DNA from: an uncultured Eubacteriales bacterium
GTDB taxonomy: Bacteria > Bacillota > Clostridia > Oscillospirales > QAKW01
Reading direction: 5' to 3'
Assembly: GCA_934378025.1 (NCBI GenBank)
Contig: CAKRPM010000064.1
Coordinates: forward strand, 1 to 7,340
DNA length: 7,340 nucleotides
Under the pieces are notes generated by a model. The model was given only the letters and a program-made list of their open reading frames with translations. It was not told where the DNA came from and made no database searches. Below are positions 1-4,235 of the stretch, in pieces. Numbering within the stretch: the first letter of the stretch is position 1; every line of letters begins with the position of its first letter. A program made the translations under genes and the position numbers.

Positions 1-97
1 GCTTGTAACCGCCGCGGCGGACGGCGCGACCTCTGCCGTATACGCCTGCAAATATCTTGAAACGGCTTGCGGCGAACAGCCCCCCGCCGCCAAATAG
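1..97 (+). CDS. 3' end of a thioredoxin-reductase-like flavoprotein gene (partial)
   Basis: An open frame enters from the left edge (first full codon at base 2) and stops at TAG 95-97, leaving 31 residues. The peptide begins LVTAAADGATSAVYACKYLE, which resembles the conserved C-terminal end of TrxB-type NAD(P)H/FAD oxidoreductases. In that family a V-T-A-A-x-D-G-A segment contacts the FAD and begins the final helix. The last ten or so residues (rich in Pro, Ala, Gly) are an ordinary variable tail. If correct, the protein would transfer electrons from NADPH to thioredoxin or a related partner in the cytoplasm. Only the tail is visible: the redox CxxC and the nucleotide-binding motifs are outside the window, so related flavoproteins cannot be excluded. 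It runs convergently towards the minus-strand genes. Confidence 0.5.
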   Translation, partial: LVTAAADGATSAVYACKYLETACGEQPPAAK

Positions 98-226
98 CGG
101 CCGCTTGCCCCCGTATCCAACCCCTCCAAGCCGATTTTATCAATGACCGCCGCACTTTTTTCCGTAAAATAAAAAAGCACCGCTCCAAAAAAGCTGTGCT
201 TGCCCGACTGCGAAAAAAATGCACCG

Positions 227-284
227 TAAAAAAAGCGATCGCCCTTAACTGCACGTTTGTTTCACACAGTTAAGGGCGATCGCT
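227..284 (-). terminator. strong rho-independent terminator, minus strand
   Basis: Bases 234-251 and 267-284 form a perfect 18-bp inverted repeat with a 15-base loop. Reading the minus strand, the stem is followed directly by a run of seven T (plus-strand A run 227-233). No T run follows on the plus strand, so it works for leftward transcription only. Each arm contains the 8-base palindrome GCGATCGC. No minus-strand protein gene lies immediately upstream: degV ends at 823 and already has its own terminator. This hairpin therefore implies a separate leftward transcript. Confidence 0.8.
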
Positions 285-500
285 CACTCTTAATATCCAG
301 CATCTTTTTGTCTACCTCTCTTTCGTAAATTGGCGGCATCCGCTTTTTTCGTCCGTTTGACGCCTCTCTATCAAAACACCGCAAGCGGTGGGATTTTTCG
401 TTTATGACGAAATTCATCAGGCGCATTTCGGCGGTTCGATGCCGTTTCCCCGCATCCGTTTTTTCGGGGACAGATGACTGAAAGGTTCCTCCCTCTTTGC
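227..500 (-). ncRNA. candidate orphan small RNA, about 270 nt
   Basis: A sigma-A-like promoter on the minus strand (507-535) predicts a transcript start near base 500, and the next strong terminator in that direction ends at 227. Within the interval the minus strand can fold several local hairpins: TCCCCG paired with CGGGGA near 448-470, TTTCGT/ACGAAA at 396-412 and CACCG/CGGTG at 377-390. The 18-bp terminator stem completes the transcript. No long open frame is present. A GGGAGG sequence near 488-493 has no start codon at a suitable distance. It does not match 6S RNA, SRP RNA, tmRNA, RNase P or a riboswitch class that I could recognise. It could also be an attenuated leader whose gene has been lost, or untranslated spacer. 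Confidence 0.25.
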
Positions 501-506
501 ATTTTC

Positions 507-535
507 AGCATACCATATTTTTTGCAAAATAACAA
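507..535 (-). promoter_or_regulatory. sigma-A-like promoter for a leftward transcript
   Basis: On the minus strand TTGTTA (530-535) is followed after exactly 17 bases by TATGCT (507-512). Each box matches four of six consensus positions, and the spacer is A/T-rich. Transcription would begin near base 500 and run towards the strong terminator at 227-284. No protein gene is placed to use it. Confidence 0.4.
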
Positions 536-609
536 GCGGCGAAATCACCGAAAATTCGACGCCGTTTCTGTGAAAATCTCCCAAAATTTTATTTTTTCTT
601 TCCGGGGCA

Positions 610-638
610 TTGTCCTTCTTTTTAAAATGATTTATAAT
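610..638 (+). promoter_or_regulatory. promoter-like sequence on the plus strand
   Basis: TTGTCC (610-615) and a perfect TATAAT (633-638) are separated by 17 bases. A transcript starting near 645 would meet the hairpin terminator at 663-692 and be under 50 nt long. The region is AT-rich, so a chance match is possible. Confidence 0.3.
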
Positions 639-654
639 AAAAGTGTTGGGGTCT

Positions 655-692
655 GAAAAAATCCGTGCAATCCGCTTGTATGCACGGTTTTT
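655..692. terminator. bidirectional hairpin terminator
   Basis: CCGTGCA (663-669) pairs with TGCACGG (681-687) around an 11-base loop. A run of five T follows on the plus strand (688-692), and a run of A (655-661) precedes it, which gives T on the minus strand. It could end a short plus-strand transcript from 610-638 and back up the degV terminator on the minus strand. Confidence 0.6.
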
Positions 693-725
693 CATTTTTA
701 AAAGAACGACCCTTTTTTTAAAAAA

Positions 726-765
726 TCATCCCCGCAAAAGTTCAAACTTTTGCGGGGATTTTTTT
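726..765. terminator. rho-independent terminator downstream of degV
   Basis: Bases 728-742 and 745-759 form an almost uninterrupted stem of about 13 to 15 bp containing CCCCGC/GCGGGG. T runs follow on the plus strand (759-765), and A runs before it (715-725) give T on the minus strand. It lies about 60 bases past the degV stop codon and is the natural end of that transcript, but it should work in both directions. Confidence 0.85.
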
Positions 766-822
766 CAAACAAAAGCTGCCAAACAAACCAATGGTTGCTT
801 AACAGCTTTGATATACGTTTGA

Positions 823-1704
823 TCAATCTTTGCGCTCGCTGCCCCAGAAAAACAGCGCCACCGTACCGGGTCCCGTATGCGATCCGATGGTCGGACCGAT
901 GCTGTAAATGCACACGCGCCCTTTCAGCGCCGGAAAACGCTCTTCCACCATGGCCTTGACCGCCTCGGCGTCCTCACGGCAATAGGACTGGCAAATATAA
1001 CACTTCCCGTCATACGCCGTGCCGTTGTCGGCATTTTCTTCCATACGGCGGACAATTTCGGCAATTACGCGCTTTTTGGAACGGATTTTAGCGCGCGGAA
1101 TCAAACGTCCCAAATTGTCCATATTCAGCAATGGGCAAATGCCCAACATTCCGCCGAAAAAGCCCGCGGTTTTGGAAACGCGGCCGCCCTTGACATAAAA
1201 CGTCAAATCCGTGGAGAAAAACCAATGGTGCAGACGCAGCTTGTTTTGCTCGATCCACTCATACAGTGCGTCAATGTCCATGCCCGCGTCCCGTTTGTCC
1301 GCCAGCGTTTCCATAATCAAGCCGTAGCCGGAGGACGCACCGAGGGAATCCACCACATACAGCTTGCGATCGGGATAACGGTCGCGCGCAATCAACGCGG
1401 CGTTGACCGCCGACTGATACGTCCCCGAAATGCCGGAGGAAAGGCAAACGTGCAGCACGTCCTGCCCCTGTTCCAGCAATCGGCTGAAATATTCCAAAAA
1501 TTCCGTAATATTGATTTGAGAGGTCGCCGTTTCGGCCCCGGCCGCCATCTTACGGTAAAAATCGTCCATCGGCATGCTTTTGCCCATGTCGTCCCGCAAA
1601 TTTTCCCCATCCAATTGATAGTGCATGGCAATATATGAAATGTTGCGCGCCGCCATTTGCTCGTTGGTCAAATCCACTGTCGAACAACAGCTTAAAGTAA
1701 ACAT
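823..1704 (-). CDS. DegV family fatty-acid-binding protein
   Basis: This is a 293-residue DegV (EDD-fold) protein, close to the usual length of about 280. DegV proteins bind a fatty acid in the cytoplasm. In Firmicutes some (the FakB subunits) present it to the kinase FakA for phosphorylation and entry into phospholipid synthesis. Visible family motifs are TSQ at 61-63, SSGISGTYQSA at 89-99 (ligand carboxylate-binding region), FYVKGGRVSK at 169-178 and IGSHTGPG at 273-280. The ATG at 1704 was chosen because AAAGGAAAGGGGC lies just upstream and the protein then begins directly with the family's N-terminal strand. A longer TTG start at 1761 would lie upstream of the predicted -10 box. The gene appears monocistronic, with its own terminator at 726-765. 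No FakA gene is in the window, so the FakB role is inference. Confidence 0.9.
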   Translation of the reverse strand: MFTLSCCSTVDLTNEQMAARNISYIAMHYQLDGENLRDDMGKSMPMDDFYRKMAAGAETATSQINITEFLEYFSRLLEQGQDVLHVCLSSGISGTYQSAVNAALIARDRYPDRKLYVVDSLGASSGYGLIMETLADKRDAGMDIDALYEWIEQNKLRLHHWFFSTDLTFYVKGGRVSKTAGFFGGMLGICPLLNMDNLGRLIPRAKIRSKKRVIAEIVRRMEENADNGTAYDGKCYICQSYCREDAEAVKAMVEERFPALKGRVCIYSIGPTIGSHTGPGTVALFFWGSERKD

Positions 1705-1740
1705 CGTTAAAGTGCCCCTTTCCTTTTTTGCTCTGTTTTT

Positions 1741-1769
1741 ATTATAGACAGTTTTTCCCAAAATGCTAT
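1741..1769 (-). promoter_or_regulatory. predicted degV promoter
   Basis: The minus strand carries a perfect TATAAT at 1741-1746, about 37 bases before the degV ATG, which predicts a start of transcription near 1734. The -35 position (1764-1769 with a 17-base spacer) reads ATAGCA, a poor match. A strong -10 with a weak -35 is typical of promoters that need an activator. A TCTAC pentamer (1769-1773) and a degenerate XRE-type operator (1790-1804) lie just upstream. Confidence 0.5.
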
Positions 1770-1789
1770 CTACATCACTTGCAATTCAT

Positions 1790-1804
1790 TCTACAAACCG
1801 AAAA
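1790..1804. promoter_or_regulatory. degenerate copy of the putative XRE operator upstream of degV
   Basis: The plus strand reads TCTACAAACCGAAAA. This agrees at 13 of 15 positions with the degenerate consensus TCTACAA-[AT]-[AC]-CGTAGA of the two clean sites at 1853-1867 and 2491-2505. Its left half is intact and the right half has decayed. Its centre lies about 63 bases upstream of the predicted degV start of transcription, a common activator position. It overlaps the left end of the XRE gene's terminator stem. Confidence 0.35.
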
Positions 1805-1848
1805 GCCGACGGTAGAATCGGATTTCTCCCGCTCTACCGTCGGCTTTT
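1801..1848. terminator. hairpin terminator of the XRE regulator gene
   Basis: Bases 1801-1816 and 1833-1848 form a perfect 16-bp inverted repeat with a 16-base loop. The stem core is GCCGACGG/CCGTCGGC and the outer four pairs are A-T. The T tract is therefore the stem's own TTTT end, in both orientations. It lies 21 bases past the XRE stop codon (1869-1871) and separates that gene from degV. The arms also contain GTAGA and TCTAC, the half-site of the putative operator. Confidence 0.75.
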
Positions 1849-1852
1849 GTGC

Positions 1853-1867
1853 TCTACGGATTGTAGA
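1853..1867. promoter_or_regulatory. putative XRE operator directly after the XRE stop codon
   Basis: TCTAC-GGATT-GTAGA is a perfect inverted repeat with a 5-base spacer. It is identical at 13 of 15 positions to the palindrome in the XRE gene's own promoter (2491-2505). It begins one base beyond the XRE stop codon and lies upstream of degV, so it could help regulate degV. Confidence 0.5.
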
Positions 1868-1868
1868 A

Positions 1869-2459
1869 TTATTGTTTTTTTCGTTTCTTTTTACGAATTT
1901 GGAAGCTGATGGCCACCACCAGCTCCGCCGGCACCAATACCAGCAGCAGCTGCCATGGATTATAGGGCGCCATCAATGCCAAGTAGACCGTCAAAAAAAT
2001 ACTGGCCACCAGACCCGCCACCACGGGGAAATGCCAACGGCTGCGCCCAAAGGCGGCATTGAGCACCAAAAGCGTGATCAAACTGACCGGTACGGCGTAT
2101 ACAAACGTCATCCAGTAAATAATCCCGCACATCCAAAGCACCACAAAGGTGAATACCGCCGCTGTCCAAATACCGGCCAGCGACAGCCAGGTAATGGCTT
2201 TACGGCTGTAGTTTTCCTCTTTTTCGGTTTTCGGCATCACCCATTGCGTGCCGGGGTTTAACAAATCGTCCACACTGACCGAAAAAATCTCCGACATGGT
2301 TTTCAGCGCCACCGCGTCCGGCAACGCCTCCGCCCGCTCCCACTTTGAAATGGTTTTATCCGAATAGCTGAGCTTTTCCCCCAGCTGCGCCTGCGTCATG
2401 CCCGCAGCGTTACGCAATTTTATAATATTGGCCGCTACCACAGCCTTTAAATCTTCCAT
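1869..2459 (-). CDS. membrane-anchored XRE-family transcriptional regulator
   Basis: This 196-residue protein has two parts. Residues 8-68 are a Cro/C1-type helix-turn-helix of the XRE family, including MTQAQLGEKL (21-30), the recognition helix SDKTISKWER (33-42), and the typical ending SVDDLL. After a charged linker (70-87) come four hydrophobic segments, at roughly 88-111, 115-137, 143-163 and 168-187. The tail is very basic (RKKKRKKQ). The protein should sit in the cytoplasmic membrane with the DNA-binding domain inside, and may sense the membrane or a partner there. The start is supported by AAAGGAG eight bases before the ATG. A palindrome overlapping its promoter suggests autoregulation. 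It lies upstream of degV on the same strand, separated by a terminator. The four-helix domain is not assigned to a named family. Confidence 0.85.
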   Translation of the reverse strand: MEDLKAVVAANIIKLRNAAGMTQAQLGEKLSYSDKTISKWERAEALPDAVALKTMSEIFSVSVDDLLNPGTQWVMPKTEKEENYSRKAITWLSLAGIWTAAVFTFVVLWMCGIIYWMTFVYAVPVSLITLLVLNAAFGRSRWHFPVVAGLVASIFLTVYLALMAPYNPWQLLLVLVPAELVVAISFQIRKKKRKKQ

Positions 2460-2488
2460 TTGCCATGCTCCTTTCCCGAAGCGTTGAT

Positions 2489-2517
2489 ATTCTACGTTTT
2501 GTAGAGTGAAAAATCAG
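2489..2517 (-). promoter_or_regulatory. predicted promoter of the XRE regulator gene
   Basis: On the minus strand CTGATT (2512-2517, weak -35) and TAGAAT (2489-2494, five of six) are 17 bases apart. They lie about 30 bases upstream of the start codon. The TCTAC-N5-GTAGA palindrome covers the -10 box and part of the spacer. A bound regulator would therefore block polymerase, as expected for autorepression. Confidence 0.5.
2491..2505. promoter_or_regulatory. putative XRE operator in its own promoter
   Basis: TCTAC-GTTTT-GTAGA is a perfect inverted repeat with a 5-base spacer, the size expected for a dimeric XRE-type HTH protein. It recurs at 1853-1867 with 13 of 15 bases the same and in decayed form at 1790-1804. 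Its position over the -10 box suggests that the adjacent XRE protein binds here. That pairing is inference. Confidence 0.6.
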
Positions 2518-2532
2518 GGTTCTCTTCCATCA

Positions 2533-2638
2533 AAAAATGCTTGCCCACAAAAACCGTTCATGATGTCCGCAGCCGTGCCACGCACGGGCGGCGACAGCCG
2601 CAAAAACTCAAGCTGCAAGCCTTGCTGCAGTTATTTTG
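2533..2638. repeat. intergenic repeat, copy 1
   Basis: The core 2567-2604 is identical over 38 bases to 2796-2833. Similarity extends on both sides: AAAAATGCTTGC at 2533-2544 matches 2753-2764, and CAAGCCTT followed by CTGC matches the right end of copy 2. The flanks have drifted and contain small indels. The core can fold into GC-rich hairpins, such as GCGGC-GACA-GCCGC. No transposase or clear target duplication is visible. It resembles a non-coding dispersed repeat of the REP/ERIC or MITE type, but no family was recognised. Confidence 0.7.
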
Positions 2639-2667
2639 CCGATAACGCCCTCGCGTTACGGCAAAAT
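2633..2667. other. near-perfect hairpin at the right end of repeat copy 1
   Basis: TTTTGCCG-a-TAACGC (2634-2648) pairs with GCGTTACGGCAAAA (2653-2666) around the loop CCTC, with a single bulged A at 2642. The outer A-T pair 2633/2667 extends the stem. There is no T run on either side, so it is unlikely to be a simple terminator. It may mark the end of a repeat or act as an RNA structure. Confidence 0.6.
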
Positions 2668-2719
2668 CCGCCGTCTTTTTCGGTTGCCCGTCCCGCGGGC
2701 GAGAAAAGGGCAATCAAAA

Positions 2720-2744
2720 TATAATATCCGGTACGGATATTATA
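2720..2744. repeat. AT-rich palindrome between the two repeat copies
   Basis: TATAATATCCG (2720-2730) and its complement CGGATATTATA (2734-2744) form 11-bp arms with a 3-base centre. The right arm recurs as a direct repeat at 2857-2867, at the right edge of repeat copy 2. Copy 2 is thus bracketed by the same 11-mer. Read on the minus strand, each of these 11-mers contains TATAAT. Confidence 0.65.
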
Positions 2745-2752
2745 CCATGAGC

Positions 2753-2866
2753 AAAAATGCTTGCTGCAGGGGGCATTTTTGCGAAGCCGTCAATACCGCA
2801 GCCGTGCCACGCACGGGCGGCGACAGCCGCAAAGGCTTGCTTTACAAGCCTTTCTGCGGATATTAT
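2753..2866. repeat. intergenic repeat, copy 2
   Basis: This is the better-structured copy, with the 38-base core at 2796-2833. Left of the core, GCAAAAATGC (2751-2760) pairs with GCATTTTTGC (2773-2782). Right of the core, AAAGGCTTG (2831-2839) pairs with CAAGCCTTT (2845-2853), and CCGC/GCGG extend the stem apart from a two-base bulge. The unit is bracketed by copies of CGGATATTATA (2734-2744 and 2857-2867). A minus-strand promoter abuts its right end. No coding function is supported. Plus-strand translation of both copies gives the same peptide AAVPRTGGDSRK, as expected from the nucleotide identity. Confidence 0.7.
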
Positions 2867-2890
2867 AACACGAATCAAAACAAAAATCAA
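2862..2890 (-). promoter_or_regulatory. sigma-A-like promoter firing into the repeat
   Basis: On the minus strand TTGATT (2885-2890) is followed after 17 bases by a perfect TATAAT (2862-2867). The -10 box lies inside the 11-mer that borders repeat copy 2, so the start of transcription (near 2855) falls at the edge of the repeat. It could produce a repeat-derived RNA or a long leader for the XRE regulator gene. It lies well beyond the dnaJ terminator. Confidence 0.5.
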
Positions 2891-3008
2891 CCGACTTTTC
2901 ACCCGTCATCGGGGTTTTCGGCCGCCCGCCGACCCTGTCAAAACAGCGCTGCCGCACGCAAAAAAACACTTTTTCGGGGACTTTTGAAAGATTCCGATTA
3001 CCCTTCCT

Positions 3009-3053
3009 TAAAAAAACGGCAGGAAGCGCTTTTTTCAAAACGTTTCCTGTCGT
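3009..3053 (-). terminator. terminator of the hrcA-grpE-dnaK-dnaJ operon
   Basis: Bases 3016-3028 and 3041-3053 form a 13-bp stem (two G-U pairs in the RNA) with a 12-base loop. On the minus strand a run of seven T follows (A run 3010-3016). It begins about 30 bases after the dnaJ stop codon, so the operon appears to end here. Confidence 0.85.
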
Positions 3054-3081
3054 CAGCCGCATAAGCGGCAATCATTTTGTT

Positions 3082-4218
3082 TTAAAGAAAATCTTTAAAC
3101 TTTTTGTTCTTCTCGTAATTTTTATCAGCCGTTGCCGCCGCAAATTCGCGCAGCAATTCCTTTTGCTTCTTGTTCAGCTTTTTGGGAATTTCGGTTTCCA
3201 CCGTCACAAACAGATCGCCCTTGCTCTTGGTACCGATGCGAGGGATGCCCTTGCCGCGGAAACGGAATGTCGCTCCCGACTGAGTGCCCTCGGGAACGGT
3301 GTACTGCACCTTGCCCTCCAGCGTCGGAATCACAACTTCGCAGCCCAGCGCCGCGTCGGTCATCGGCAACGGCAATGTGCAATACAAATTGCAGCCGTCC
3401 CGCTGAAAGAGCTTATGCGGCGAGACCTGCACATAGATGTAAATATCACCCGCGGGGCCGCCGTTTTTGCCGGCGTTGCCCTGGCCGCGCAGCGTCAGGG
3501 TCTGCCCGTCATCAATGCCCGCAGGCACGGTGATTTTGGTCGCCTTGTCGATCACGCGGATGCCGCCCGTGCAATCGGGGCACGGGGTCTTAATATGCTT
3601 GCCGCTGCCGCCGCACGCGGGGCAAACCTGACGTGTTTGCATATTAAAAATACCGGTTCTGCGCACGCTGTTGACCGTGCCCTTGCCGCCGCAGGTGGAG
3701 CAGGTTTCAAACTCCGTGCCGCCCTTGGCCCCCGTCCCGTGACAGGTGGGACAGCTCTCGCGTTTGCGATAACGGATTTCTTTTTCGCAGCCGAACGCCG
3801 CCTCTTCAAAGGTGATGTTCAAGCGCATCTCGATATTGCTGCCCTTTTGCGGTGCCTGCGCCCGACTGCCGCCCGAAGCGCCGCCGAATCCGCCGAACCC
3901 GCCGCCGAAAAAGGTGTCAAAGATATCACCCACGTCGCCGAATCCGCCAAATCCGCCGAATCCGCCGCCTTGACCGCCGCCGTAGGCGGGGTCAAACGCC
4001 GCATGACCGAACTGGTCGTATTTTTGGCGCTTTTCCTTATCGGAAAGCACTTCATGCGCCTCGCTGACCTCTTTAAATTTCCGCTCGGCCTCTTTGTCAC
4101 CGGGGTTGAAATCGGGATGGTACTGCTTGGCAAGCTTGCGGTACGCCTTTTTGATCTCGTCCTCGGTCGCGTTTTTGGACACGCCGAGGACCTCATAATA
4201 ATCTCTTTTTTCAGCCAT
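3082..4218 (-). CDS. dnaJ: chaperone protein DnaJ (Hsp40)
   Basis: DnaJ binds unfolded proteins, delivers them to DnaK and stimulates DnaK ATP hydrolysis. The 378-residue protein has the full type I layout. The J domain (about 5-70) carries HPD at 34-36. A Gly/Phe-rich linker spans about 79-117. The zinc domain has four Cys pairs: CPTCHGTG (156-163), CSTCGGKG (173-180), CPACGGSG (199-206) and CPDCTGGI (213-220). Two C-terminal substrate-binding domains follow, and the tail is Lys-rich. All eight zinc cysteines are present, but the fourth repeat lacks the usual final Gly of CxxCxGxG and the segment appears one residue short. The start is 17 bases after the dnaK stop codon. The ribosome binding site is weak (AGGG), which suggests coupled translation. 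It is the last gene of the operon. Confidence 0.97.
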   Translation of the reverse strand: MAEKRDYYEVLGVSKNATEDEIKKAYRKLAKQYHPDFNPGDKEAERKFKEVSEAHEVLSDKEKRQKYDQFGHAAFDPAYGGGQGGGFGGFGGFGDVGDIFDTFFGGGFGGFGGASGGSRAQAPQKGSNIEMRLNITFEEAAFGCEKEIRYRKRESCPTCHGTGAKGGTEFETCSTCGGKGTVNSVRRTGIFNMQTRQVCPACGGSGKHIKTPCPDCTGGIRVIDKATKITVPAGIDDGQTLTLRGQGNAGKNGGPAGDIYIYVQVSPHKLFQRDGCNLYCTLPLPMTDAALGCEVVIPTLEGKVQYTVPEGTQSGATFRFRGKGIPRIGTKSKGDLFVTVETEIPKKLNKKQKELLREFAAATADKNYEKNKKFKDFL

Positions 4219-4235
4219 TTAAAAACGCCCTGTTA

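Larger units (their letters stand above)
98..725. other. long intergenic region without a convincing protein gene
   Basis: Between the flavoprotein stop codon and the degV terminator there is no open frame that looks like a conserved protein. The stretch is AT-rich with many A and T runs, unlike the flanking coding DNA. It holds a strong minus-strand terminator (227-284), two small adjacent hairpins (377-390 and 396-412), a minus-strand promoter (507-535), a plus-strand promoter-like pair (610-638) and a bidirectional terminator (663-692). No tRNA or rRNA was recognised. No clear U-tract terminator for the plus-strand flavoprotein gene was found. The small hairpin at 377-390, followed by ggattttt, is the best candidate. 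Confidence 0.6.

Noticed and set aside
877..1638. Plus-strand open frame of 253 codons antisense to degV.
   Set aside because: The minus-strand frame carries all DegV motifs; this one has none and is a shadow.
1705..1761. Longer DegV start at TTG 1761.
   Set aside because: It would place the start codon upstream of the TATAAT box at 1741-1746 and add a non-family N-terminal extension that translates the ribosome binding site.
459..2982. The 12-mer TTTTTCGGGGAC near 462-472 and again near 2971-2982.
   Set aside because: The match is short and the flanks are only loosely alike, so it may be chance in T-rich intergenic DNA.
2636..3064. Plus-strand open frame of 142 codons across the repeat region, and a 62-codon minus-strand frame at 2714-2902.
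   Set aside because: Both are built from the repeat and hairpin DNA and continue into unrelated sequence. They have no clear ribosome binding site. The shared peptide AAVPRTGGDSRK is explained by nucleotide identity of the repeat core.
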